From: Dryocola clanedunensis
GTDB taxonomy: Bacteria; Pseudomonadota; Gammaproteobacteria; Enterobacterales; Enterobacteriaceae
DNA: 64,000 nucleotides
Assembly (NCBI RefSeq): GCF_025215155.1
Contig: NZ_JALHAM010000122.1
Direction: 5' to 3' (one strand)
The translations under genes and the position numbers were made by a program. The notes below the pieces were generated by a model that saw only the letters and a list, made by a program, of their open reading frames with translations, did no database searches and was not told the origin of the DNA. This document shows, one piece after another, positions 17,445 through 25,073 of this stretch; the stretch's first letter is position 1; each line of letters begins with the position of its first letter.

Positions 17445-17459
17445 TCTCCACTCCGGCGG

Positions 17460-18998
17460 TTATTTGGTGAGATAAGCGTTCCAGAAATAAGGCCACGGCG
17501 AGGGTTCAACCCCCTGCAGTTTCGGCGACTGGGCGGCGAGTGCGTTGAAGTTGCCAATCTTGTACAGCGGCACATCCTCATAAATGGCTTTCTGCACGTT
17601 GGCCCACAGCGCTATACGCTTCTGCGGATCGGTTTCGCTGTTAAATGCCTGCACGGCAGCATGCTTCTTATCGGACACCCACCAGCCGGGCAGTGTGTCA
17701 GACATCACGCCAATCAGCGTAGGTTCCGGCAGGAAAGGGCTGTGGCTGACATACATGTCCCACAGCTTTGGATCGGTGCGGTTTTTGGTCAGGGAGGCAC
17801 GCTCCTGAACATCGAGGGTAACTTTAAAACCAGCGGCCTCAAGGTAAGCCTCGGCAACCTGGGCAATCTTGTAGTGGAACTCATACTGGCGGCTAGTCAG
17901 GATGCGGATGGGTTGCCCCTGATAGTTGGCCTGCTTCAGGAGCTGCTGGGCTTTAGCGGTATCGCCCATCGGTTTATAAGCGTTGGTTCCCGCTTCCGTG
18001 TACCAGATACTGCCTTTCGGATACATCGCCCCATCAACGGTGAAAAACTCAGGGGAGCCAAAAGCGGCGGTCATCATATCCTGCGGCGCTAATGCAGCCT
18101 GAATGGCTTTTCGAATCAGTGGGTTGGATGCAATGCCCTGCCTGGTGTTCATGACCAGAGTCGGCCAGCCAAACGATTTGATTATCACTGGCTTGTCTTT
18201 GCCGCTTTTGATTTTTTCATAAGATTCCACCGGTAAAGAATCCACGTAGTCGAATTGCCCGGAAGCGGCTCCTTCAACGCGGGTATTCGGATCGGGAACC
18301 GGAACAAAGCGGATCTCATCCAGGTATTGCTTGCGCGCACCACCGTAGCCGTTAGCGTCACCCTCAGGGCTTTTATATCCTGCAAAGCGTGTCAGCTGGA
18401 TAAAACGATCCGGCTGGTGAGACTTCAGCTGGTACGGGCCAGTGCCGACGAACTCGGTCAGCGGTGTCTGCTTCGTCTGGGCCTCAGGCATGATGATGGC
18501 GGCAGAATTATTCAGCGAAAGCAGGGACAGCAGAGGGACGTAAGGCTGGTTGAGGACGATCTTAATGCTGTGTTCATCAGGGGAAGAGATTTCAACAATT
18601 TTCTCTGCCGTCTGGCGGCCGCGGCTGGCCACTTTTTCCCAGCGCTGCAGCGATGCCAGCACATCTTTAGCGGTCATCGGCTGCCCGTTCTGAAAAGTAA
18701 CGTCCTGACGCAACGGGATCACGTAAGTTTTCCCGTCGGCGGAAAGCGTGGGCATGGCGCTGGCAAGCAGCGGAACGAGCTGCCATTTGCTATCGAAGGT
18801 ATAAAGCGTTTCAAAAATATGCTGCGTGATTGTCCCCACCATATCGGCAGTGGAAACCATAGGATCGAGGGTAGGCGGTTCGCCAATCATAGCGACATTG
18901 ATCACGCCGCCTCTCTCTGGTTCAGCTTGCGCAACCGACATGCTGACACAGCTCAGCGCCAGAGTTGCGGCAAGGGAAAAGCGTAGGATACGGGACAT
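17460..18998 (-). CDS. Periplasmic peptide-type substrate-binding protein, DppA/OppA family
   Basis: First gene of the operon: a 512-residue family 5 extracellular solute-binding protein. The Sec signal peptide ends near VAQA (residue 25). The family core is clear: GEPPTLDPMVSTADM near 40-54, DGKTYVIPLRQDVTFQNGQP (about 90-109) and LWDMYVSHSP-type C-lobe segments. It captures the substrate in the periplasm for the DppBCDF-like complex. AAAGG lies eight bases before the ATG. The family binds peptides, nickel, heme or glycosides, so peptide as ligand is only likely. Confidence 0.93.
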   Translation of the reverse strand: MSRILRFSLAATLALSCVSMSVAQAEPERGGVINVAMIGEPPTLDPMVSTADMVGTITQHIFETLYTFDSKWQLVPLLASAMPTLSADGKTYVIPLRQDVTFQNGQPMTAKDVLASLQRWEKVASRGRQTAEKIVEISSPDEHSIKIVLNQPYVPLLSLLSLNNSAAIIMPEAQTKQTPLTEFVGTGPYQLKSHQPDRFIQLTRFAGYKSPEGDANGYGGARKQYLDEIRFVPVPDPNTRVEGAASGQFDYVDSLPVESYEKIKSGKDKPVIIKSFGWPTLVMNTRQGIASNPLIRKAIQAALAPQDMMTAAFGSPEFFTVDGAMYPKGSIWYTEAGTNAYKPMGDTAKAQQLLKQANYQGQPIRILTSRQYEFHYKIAQVAEAYLEAAGFKVTLDVQERASLTKNRTDPKLWDMYVSHSPFLPEPTLIGVMSDTLPGWWVSDKKHAAVQAFNSETDPQKRIALWANVQKAIYEDVPLYKIGNFNALAAQSPKLQGVEPSPWPYFWNAYLTK

Positions 18999-19024
18999 GT
19001 GCAGTTACCTTTGTTTCATAATAG

Positions 19025-19040
19025 TGGAATATATGTTTCA
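19025..19040 (-). promoter_or_regulatory. Candidate IclR-type operator of the transporter operon
   Basis: TGGAATATATGTTTCA is an imperfect dyad (12 of 16 positions symmetric) resembling the TGGAA-N-TTCCA sites of IclR proteins. It lies 27-42 bases upstream of the first gene's ATG, where a promoter-proximal repressor would bind. TGTTTCAT also occurs as a direct repeat in the same region. Confidence 0.4.
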
Positions 19041-19164
19041 TTTATGTAACTCAAAGGTAAAAGTACAGCGTATGAACGAAGCGTCAAATATTTTCAGAAA
19101 TCAGTTAAATTTTCGCAGGTGGATTCACATTTCTGGCAATTGAGGAGGGGGGCAGCGGGGTAAA

Positions 19165-19358
19165 ATGGTCGCAGGTAAGCGTACAGCGATATTGCAGGTG
19201 AATAACCTGCACCAAGCCAGTTTCTTAAGCGGGGATGACGGTCAGGTTTGAGTAAATTTATACAGCAACTTGAAAATGACTTAGGCGTCAAATTGCTACA
19301 CCGCAGGTACAAAAGCACCGCAGGTGTGGCCACACCCACGGCGGTTAAGCTCATTTAA
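19165..19358 (+). pseudogene. Remnant of a LysR-type regulator N-terminus
   Basis: On the plus strand the frame at 19236-19358 reads SGLSKFIQQLENDLGVKLLHR, matching the recognition helix and wing of LysR regulators (LSRxIxxLExxLGVxLLxR), and then stops. The preceding 70 bases in another frame read NLHQASFLSGDDGQV, resembling the upstream FxxVxExxSFxxAA helix after a frameshift. There is no effector domain. The tail overlaps the 3' end of the PadR gene by a few bases. It is a decayed gene fragment; the original target is unknown, but the adjacent ABC operon is possible. Confidence 0.7.
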
Positions 19359-20133
19359 CGGAACGTAGCTGGCTGACGGCCTGGTTGACGATCTCCGCAA
19401 CCTGCGCCTGAGTCTCTTCACTGCTGCCGTGATAGTTGTGCAGCTGGCTGCGCAGCTCATGAATAGCGGTGGTCAGCGCGGGTGTGAATGGCTGGCGGTG
19501 TTCAAACATGGCCTGGCTCACGGAGTCACTCTGACGCGCAAACATTTCAAGCTTCGCCAGTAGCGCATCGGCAGTCGCCTTGTTTTCAGCCAGGTAGGAT
19601 TCGCCTTGCTCATTAATGGCGTAGCGCTTGCGGTTACCTTCCTGCTGAACATTCACATAACCGACATCTTCCATATAGGTCAGCGCAGGGTAGATAACAC
19701 CCGGGCTTGGCGTATAAAAACCACCGCTTTTCTCGGCGAGGATTTTGATAAGCTCATAGCCGTAGCTGGCCTGATCCTTAAGCAGGCTGAGCAGCAAAAG
19801 CTGAAGCTCATCGGCAGCAAATTTACGGCCGCGCAGGAAGGAAGGGCGATCGCGATGGCCCGCATCGTCACCACCGCGAAAATGACCGCGATGACCACCG
19901 CCCGGCCCGCCGCGACGGTCGGCATGATGATGGTGGTGATGATGCTCACCGCGTGGGTCAAAGTGACGGCTCATGCGTTCATCGCGCATGGCACGACGCC
20001 ACTGCGCAAACATCATCTCCAGCACTTCTTCGCGGCTGTCGGCTTCGTGGCAGCATTCGCTGCGGCGGTCATCGCAATGGCCATGATGACGGTGGTGACT
20101 GCCGCGAGGGTCTTTAAATATAGAATGAAACAT
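19351..20133 (-). CDS. His-rich PadR family regulator, YqjI-like
   Basis: A 260-residue PadR-type repressor. The first 95 residues are extremely rich in His, Gly, Arg and Asp, including a run of seven His near residue 63 and a Cys pair near 27. The PadR winged helix follows (about 105-185): LLSLLKDQASYGYELIKIL, then GFYTPSPGVIYPALTYMED, as in YqjI. E. coli YqjI is a nickel/iron-responsive repressor with a similar His-rich head, so metal sensing is inferred. AGGAG precedes the ATG. No yqjH-type reductase is adjacent. Repeats at 20157-20205 suggest autoregulation. Confidence 0.88.
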   Translation of the reverse strand: MFHSIFKDPRGSHHRHHGHCDDRRSECCHEADSREEVLEMMFAQWRRAMRDERMSRHFDPRGEHHHHHHHADRRGGPGGGHRGHFRGGDDAGHRDRPSFLRGRKFAADELQLLLLSLLKDQASYGYELIKILAEKSGGFYTPSPGVIYPALTYMEDVGYVNVQQEGNRKRYAINEQGESYLAENKATADALLAKLEMFARQSDSVSQAMFEHRQPFTPALTTAIHELRSQLHNYHGSSEETQAQVAEIVNQAVSQLRSVK

Positions 20134-20156
20134 AATGACTCCTGATAAGTTGATTG

Positions 20157-20205
20157 TATCTTACGACTGTATCGTACGAGTGTTGTAGTTATATATCTTA
20201 CGATA
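20157..20205. promoter_or_regulatory. Three TATCKTACGA repeats upstream of the PadR gene
   Basis: TATCTTACGA (20157-20166), TATCGTACGA (20170-20179) and TATCTTACGA (20194-20203, extended to TATCTTACGATA) form three near-palindromic direct repeats within 50 bases, 24 bases upstream of the ATG. Repeated short dyads immediately before a PadR gene are what an autoregulatory operator looks like. Confidence 0.6.
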
Positions 20206-20422
20206 GTTAAGATCAAGCAGGAGCGGGAAAATAATGCCGGTCTGGCATAGAGGAGGAAGACTTGTGCGTGAAGCGCGCAGGGCAGAGTAAGAGGGCAGGT
20301 AATTCTTTTTTATCAATATTTTGCAGGCAATGATACGGATCTATTTCCGGCTAAAATGACGGTTGTGTACAGCTGAAAATAAAGGGGTATTATCGGCGAT
20401 GTAATATACAGGGAGAACAAAA

Positions 20423-21232
20423 ATGGATGCTGCATTACTTGATATGATGCGCTCAGGCAGAAATAAAAACTGGGCAGAAACCATGGTTAATCTTGAGGCC
20501 AGAAAGCTGATCGACACAGCGAATACGCTGTCTGCTTTCCATCTCAGAGACGGTCTAACCCGGATGAATTTTGTCCAGGAAATAAAAGATGTTGTTGAAC
20601 AGCAGTTTGCAGCTGCACGACGCGCAAAGTCTGATGAAGAATGCATGGCCTGCGTAAAAAACCTCAGGGCAGAGACCGAAAATCTTGAAGAGCAGGGGCG
20701 AATGCTGCGCATGAAAGCGGCGAAACTTTACGCCAAAGTGGAGTTCGTCCGGGAAAATAACAAAATTGTTGGGTATGTAATCAGTGCCGTTAAGATTGTT
20801 GTTTCCGGAATGGCTATTCTCGGCGGTGGGATGATGATAGCTACAGGAACCCCTCTTGGAATACTTTCTGGCGCAATTCTTATTACCGATGGAATAAATC
20901 AAATATCAAAAGAGGCAATAAACCTATCGAAAATTTCCGATTCAAAATCAGAGGGTATAATTGCAGATCAGACGATGAAAATAGCAAAGTTCATGGGTTT
21001 CAAACCTGAGTCTGGACTGGCAGTCTACAACTCTATATCACTGGCGGCCAGTGTTTACAGTATAGTTGGGTTATCCAGAAGGTCGGAGGCATGGAGGCTT
21101 TTCCGTTACCTGCCAGGTGACTTTTACAGGAAAGTAAATACCATAAGTAAACCAAAGCTAACCATGAAGATAGCCGGATATGGGGTTAAGGCCAAAGTGA
21201 TATTTGACCTTATCAGCACAGATAATAACTAA
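20423..21232 (+). CDS. DUF4225-like protein, possible membrane-active toxin
   Basis: A 269-residue protein most like DUF4225 proteins of enterobacteria and pseudomonads; I do not know a tested function. Residues 1-110 are soluble, helical and charged. Residues 112-160 form a glycine-rich hydrophobic hairpin (VKIVVSGMAILGGGMMIATG, then TPLGILSGAILITDG). A basic C-terminal part follows. There is no signal peptide. Base composition is more AT-rich than the flanks, and it lies in an accessory patch. Its stop overlaps, tail to tail, a small two-helix membrane protein gene, an arrangement reminiscent of pore-forming colicins and their immunity genes. Confidence 0.7.
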   Translation: MDAALLDMMRSGRNKNWAETMVNLEARKLIDTANTLSAFHLRDGLTRMNFVQEIKDVVEQQFAAARRAKSDEECMACVKNLRAETENLEEQGRMLRMKAAKLYAKVEFVRENNKIVGYVISAVKIVVSGMAILGGGMMIATGTPLGILSGAILITDGINQISKEAINLSKISDSKSEGIIADQTMKIAKFMGFKPESGLAVYNSISLAASVYSIVGLSRRSEAWRLFRYLPGDFYRKVNTISKPKLTMKIAGYGVKAKVIFDLISTDNN

Positions 21233-21555
21233 TTTTTATTTATCCGACAAAACCGCCAGCATTTAAATGAAATGATTGGCGGTTGAGAAAATCCAATTAT
21301 AAATACAGCAACAAGTAACGATATACCACCACCAAAAATATATCCGACGTCATCAATCTTTGAATAAATAATAAATAAAAAACACGCAATGCAACAACAA
21401 AAAACCCACAGAAAAATTTTAAACCTTTTGGCTAAATCTCTGATAACTTCCTCAAATGTACCGCCAAAGTTATCGATATTATTCTGAAGTTTCTGTAATT
21501 CCTTCACCGTAAAACCCGATGCCAGAAGACGATTTTTACTGAAATCCATTGTCAT
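21229..21555 (-). CDS. Small two-helix membrane protein, possible immunity protein
   Basis: A 108-residue protein with a soluble N-terminus (about 1-45) and two predicted transmembrane helices (KIFLWVFCCCIACFLFIIYS near 46-65; VGYIFGGGISLLVAVFIIGF near 71-90), then a short basic tail. I do not recognise a named family. It is convergent with the DUF4225-like gene and overlaps it by four bases. AT-rich like its partner. A role as immunity to the neighbouring protein is inference from arrangement only. The start could be six bases further in (second Met). Confidence 0.6.
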   Translation of the reverse strand: MTMDFSKNRLLASGFTVKELQKLQNNIDNFGGTFEEVIRDLAKRFKIFLWVFCCCIACFLFIIYSKIDDVGYIFGGGISLLVAVFIIGFSQPPIISFKCWRFCRINKN

Positions 21556-21849
21556 TTCATCAACTTCCTTATCTAATCAATTTTACACTTGGTCTTCAAT
21601 TTTTGTAGCTCTGCACGGTTTAATTCTGATTTCAATAGCGCAGATTCACTTATTTTCACAGTGTTTCCACCTTTTATCCATAAAATTATAGATTCCTCAT
21701 TACGAGTGAGTATACGGAACAAACTGACAAAACTGAACCATCACCACCGGCAAAGGAAATTAATTGTTTTATAATTAAATATCAATAAGTTAAGTTCTTG
21801 TCGTGATTTGTCACATCATTGGCCGTCAAACCCCCGTCATAAGGGTGGA
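21556..21849. other. AT-rich spacer in the accessory patch
   Basis: About 290 bases of AT-rich sequence between the small membrane-protein gene and the ABC fragment. It should hold the minus-strand promoter of the membrane-protein gene. No convincing coding sequence was seen. Confidence 0.4.
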
Positions 21850-22047
21850 AACGTTCAGATTATCAAATATCTTTCCCCGACGCTGAATCAGGATGAAATA
21901 GTTGCCATTACAGGGAAGTCCGGCTGTGGTAAATCGACGCTGGTTAAACTTATCCTGGGTATTCAGACCCCCGATGAAGGCGTGATCCGGACATTCGGCA
22001 TTCCTCACACTCATACATCCAGTACAAAAAATCACCTTTCCGTATAA
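21850..22047 (+). pseudogene. Fragment of a bacteriocin-type ABC exporter
   Basis: About 65 codons encode the beginning of an ABC nucleotide-binding domain: IIKYLSPTLNQDEIVAITG, then an intact Walker A GKSGCGKSTL, then LGIQTPDEGVIRTFGIP. This resembles peptidase-containing bacteriocin/microcin exporters of the CvaB type. The frame then hits a stop; signature and Walker B are missing and no start or membrane domain precedes it, so it is a remnant. It sits 0.6 kb beyond the DUF4225 pair, hinting that this patch once held a secreted-peptide locus. Confidence 0.75.
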
Positions 22048-22110
22048 TATTTGCCGTTAAGCAAACGGAGCCATGTTACGATGAACCTCTCTCATGGAAA
22101 GGTTAGCATC

Positions 22111-22275
22111 ATGTCTCTCTTAGATTACGCAATGAAGCGCTTTGGCAGTTCGGGCAACACCTCTGCGACCTGTCCCGTCTGTGGCAGTAAATCATCACAT
22201 CCCGCCAGTAAAATCCGTCAGGGGCAGACGCTGCTCTGTCCAAAATGCAAATCGATGTTTGTGGTGCCACGTTAA
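22111..22275 (+). CDS. Small zinc-ribbon protein, YnfU-like
   Basis: A 54-residue protein with two CxxC knuckles, CPVC (about 20-23) and CPKC (about 42-45), separated by a basic linker (KIRQGQTLL), which together make a zinc ribbon. It resembles the YnfU group of small enterobacterial zinc-binding proteins of unknown role. I chose the ATG at 22111 (GGAAAGG upstream); an in-frame ATG at 22081 would add ten unrelated residues. Monocistronic. Confidence 0.7.
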   Translation: MSLLDYAMKRFGSSGNTSATCPVCGSKSSHPASKIRQGQTLLCPKCKSMFVVPR

Positions 22276-22338
22276 GACAAAGAGAGGGCTACGCTGCACA
22301 TTGGCAGGAAAAGAGATGGCAAAAGCGGCACGAGGCCG

Positions 22339-24759
22339 CTAGATCAGGGTCAGTTTGAAAACACCGAGCTTGACGGTCCAGTTTTTGAAGGGCTGTGGCC
22401 GGCCATAATGATAACCCTGTGCAAGCAGGCAGCCCATGTTACGAAGCTTTTCACCCGTCTCCTCATCTTCGATTCCCTCTGCGACCAGCGGCACCTTAAA
22501 GCTGTTTGCCAGGCTGAGTACCGAGGCGATAACGGACTCACTGCGCCGATCTTCCAGAATATCGCTGACGAACTGTCGGTCAATTTTGAGCTGGTCAAAG
22601 GGCAGGGCGTGGAGGTAGGAGAGGCTGGAGTAGCCCGATCCGAAATCATCAAGTGACACTGTCACTCCTGCCTCGCGAAGCGTGTTGAGCTGGGGCAGGA
22701 CGGAGTTTGCGTCATCAAGCAATACCCCTTCGGTTAGCTCTATACAGATGTTGGCACCTTGCAGATGATAGCGTTGCAGGCAGCCAAGCAGCTCCTGCGC
22801 AAAATCATCCTGCTGCAGCTGCAGCGGGGAGATATTAATATGCAGTTTGAAATTAGCCGGTGCGCCGCGGGTAATAAAATCCGCCAGCTCGCCGCATGCC
22901 GTTTCAATAATCCAGTATCCGAGCGGGATGATAAGTCCCGTCTGCTCTGCGAGGGCGATAAACCTATCCGGCGGCACAAAGCCGAGCGTCGGGCTGTTCC
23001 AGCGCACCAGACATTCCCCCTCCAGACATTCGCCTTCGGCGGCGAGACTGACAATGGGCTGCATGACCAGATGAAATTCGTTCCTCTCCAGTGCATGACT
23101 AAGCTCTTCATGCAGCTCGACGTTGCGTAGGCCAAGTTCATGCATCTCTGGTGCGAACCGTGTAACGACGCCGTTGCCTTCTTTACGGGCATGGTGAAGC
23201 GCGATCCCCGCGTTCAGCACCAAAGCTTTCAGGCGCTCCGACGTCAGGGGTTCTTCAACGATCCCGGCGTTACCCGCAATAAGCAGTTCGTGGCGACCCT
23301 TAGAGGTAGCCTGATGGCTCAAAAAAAGCGTTTCCAGCTGCTGCTGGATGAGGGCGGCCTGGTCGGAATCGGCAATTTCAGGGAAGATCATCAGGATTTT
23401 GTCCGTGCGTTCCCGGCACAGAATCGTATCCGCCGGCAGCAGGGTTTTCAGCAAAGACTGGAGGTGGGCCAGCAGCGATTCACCGTACTCTTTACCCAGC
23501 AGGTTGGTCAGCGAAGAGTGGTTGCTCAAATGCAGCAACGCGATCATGTTTCGGCCACGATACAGTTCAGGGTGATTACACAGGCCGGCAAACGTCAGCA
23601 GCCCGGTTTCCTTATCGCGCTCAATCTGATCCTGCCGTGCTTCCAGCATATCCATTATCAGCCTGGACTTATTATCCAGGGCGTTGGCGAGACTGGCTAC
23701 TTCCGGGAAAAGCGTTCCGCGGGCGGCGGTTGTCCACAGTGGGGTGCCGAGCAGATGTACGCGGTCAATCAGTGATACCAGCGGACGAGAGAAGCGAATC
23801 ATCAGGAAAGTGATGACCAGCAGGGACAGCGTAATAATCATACTCAGGCCCATAAAATTATGCTGATGGTATCGGCTGATGCTGGACTGCCACTGGTTGT
23901 CCGGCGTCAGCATAACCAACGTCCATTTCAGCAAGCCGTCTTCATCGGTGATGGGTCTGTTTAACATCAGATTGTGGCCGATTGCGGGGTACAGAATACC
24001 GCCATCCTGAGCCGAGGTGGGCAGATGCTGGCTGGCAATAGTCATTTCATCCGCCGAGACGGGAGCAGAGGCGGCAATCAGGCGGCCTTTTTCATTCAGC
24101 AACATCAAACGATGGGAGTGGGTCGAATCCAGAGAATGTAGCCACTGTGACATATCTGCCGGAAGGATCCCGGCGGAGATAACGCCCACGAAATTACCCT
24201 GCGGGTCTCTAATGGGCTGTCGCCACGTGATAGCCATCCCCTTTTCAGCAGAGGCATGGTGGCCGTGTTCTGTCCAGAAGGGCTGGCTGGTTTCCCGGGC
24301 ATGGACAAACCACAGTCTTTTCAAAACGTCCTGGCTCGTCTGGACGGTGGAAGTAATGGGGTAAAATTTCCCGTCCTGAGGGTCGCGCTGAAGGGCGGTA
24401 TAACTCCCGTTCGCGGAGGTAAAACTGATACTGCTGAGCGGCTGACCTTGCGTTAAATCCAGGGAAACAAGCTGTTGAAGCTGCTGCTCGATAACCTCTG
24501 AAGATGCTGAGTTTTGATCTTTAGCGAGTAATGACATTAACTTGCCAGCCGCGTGTGGCTGGTTGAGGTAAGCGCGCATGCGCTGAGCGAGAAGCTCGCT
24601 GTCATTTTTCAGCAGCTTTTCGTTCATGTCGGCAAAAATATTCTTTACCGCCCGGTCGAGGTAGCTATTCAGTGACATGACGACAACTACTGAGGAGATA
24701 ATCATCAGTATGACCAGCGCTTTGGTCAATGAAACTGGATATTTTTTTAGTTTTTTCAT
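22339..24759 (-). CDS. Membrane EAL cyclic-di-GMP phosphodiesterase with degenerate GGDEF
   Basis: An 806-residue inner-membrane sensor. One helix near residues 12-30, a large periplasmic dCache-like sensor domain (about 35-295) and a second helix near 300-320 precede the cytoplasmic part. The GGDEF-like domain (about 375-525) has lost its motif (RTDKILMIF replaces it), so it is not a cyclase. The EAL domain (about 540-800) keeps catalytic residues: the EAL box reads ECLVR with Glu retained, INISPLQL, CIELTEG, VSLDDFGSGYSSL, LKIDRQFV and VAEGIED. It should hydrolyse cyclic di-GMP. It diverges from a GGDEF gene 314 bases away. Confidence 0.9.
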   Translation of the reverse strand: MKKLKKYPVSLTKALVILMIISSVVVVMSLNSYLDRAVKNIFADMNEKLLKNDSELLAQRMRAYLNQPHAAGKLMSLLAKDQNSASSEVIEQQLQQLVSLDLTQGQPLSSISFTSANGSYTALQRDPQDGKFYPITSTVQTSQDVLKRLWFVHARETSQPFWTEHGHHASAEKGMAITWRQPIRDPQGNFVGVISAGILPADMSQWLHSLDSTHSHRLMLLNEKGRLIAASAPVSADEMTIASQHLPTSAQDGGILYPAIGHNLMLNRPITDEDGLLKWTLVMLTPDNQWQSSISRYHQHNFMGLSMIITLSLLVITFLMIRFSRPLVSLIDRVHLLGTPLWTTAARGTLFPEVASLANALDNKSRLIMDMLEARQDQIERDKETGLLTFAGLCNHPELYRGRNMIALLHLSNHSSLTNLLGKEYGESLLAHLQSLLKTLLPADTILCRERTDKILMIFPEIADSDQAALIQQQLETLFLSHQATSKGRHELLIAGNAGIVEEPLTSERLKALVLNAGIALHHARKEGNGVVTRFAPEMHELGLRNVELHEELSHALERNEFHLVMQPIVSLAAEGECLEGECLVRWNSPTLGFVPPDRFIALAEQTGLIIPLGYWIIETACGELADFITRGAPANFKLHINISPLQLQQDDFAQELLGCLQRYHLQGANICIELTEGVLLDDANSVLPQLNTLREAGVTVSLDDFGSGYSSLSYLHALPFDQLKIDRQFVSDILEDRRSESVIASVLSLANSFKVPLVAEGIEDEETGEKLRNMGCLLAQGYHYGRPQPFKNWTVKLGVFKLTLI

Positions 24760-25073
24760 GGCTTCCAGCGATCGCTCAACACGTTAGCAGAGTGGCAGCA
24801 ATCAGGTTAAAGGTAATCGCTTATTTTGCCAAAGCCACAAAGTGGTGCAAGTAACATATGATGCCTTATAAAAAACAATTAGTTTAATATTAAATTAGCG
24901 CCCGCCAGAGTTGTTAAATAACATGAGGCTGGTGTTTGAATATGAATTGTTTTGTGCGTAGACGCATTTGTTAATAATTTCTGGTGTGACATCGTAGCCG
25001 CAAGTTGAGAGTATTGTCCTCATAAATTCTTACAGTAAACAAAGGCACGACTGACAGTGCAAAATATCAATAC
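24760..25073. promoter_or_regulatory. Divergent promoter region between EAL and GGDEF genes
   Basis: A 314-base AT-rich interval between divergent genes that must hold both promoters. I found no sigma-28 -10 element (GCCGATAA) in either orientation and no convincing dyad. Confidence 0.5.

Noticed and set aside
18255..18986. 243-codon plus-strand ORF
   Set aside because: Antisense shadow of the substrate-binding-protein gene, with no homology.
19323..19336. GGTGTGGCCACACC palindrome similar to the one at 53347
   Set aside because: It lies inside the LysR remnant and shares only the GTGTGGCCACAC core; treated as coincidence.
20390..20397. GCCGATAA on the minus strand
   Set aside because: No -35 at the right spacing and no fitting downstream gene.
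22339..24759. ECL in place of EAL as evidence for an inactive phosphodiesterase
   Set aside because: The catalytic Glu and all other metal and catalytic motifs remain, so activity is more likely than not.
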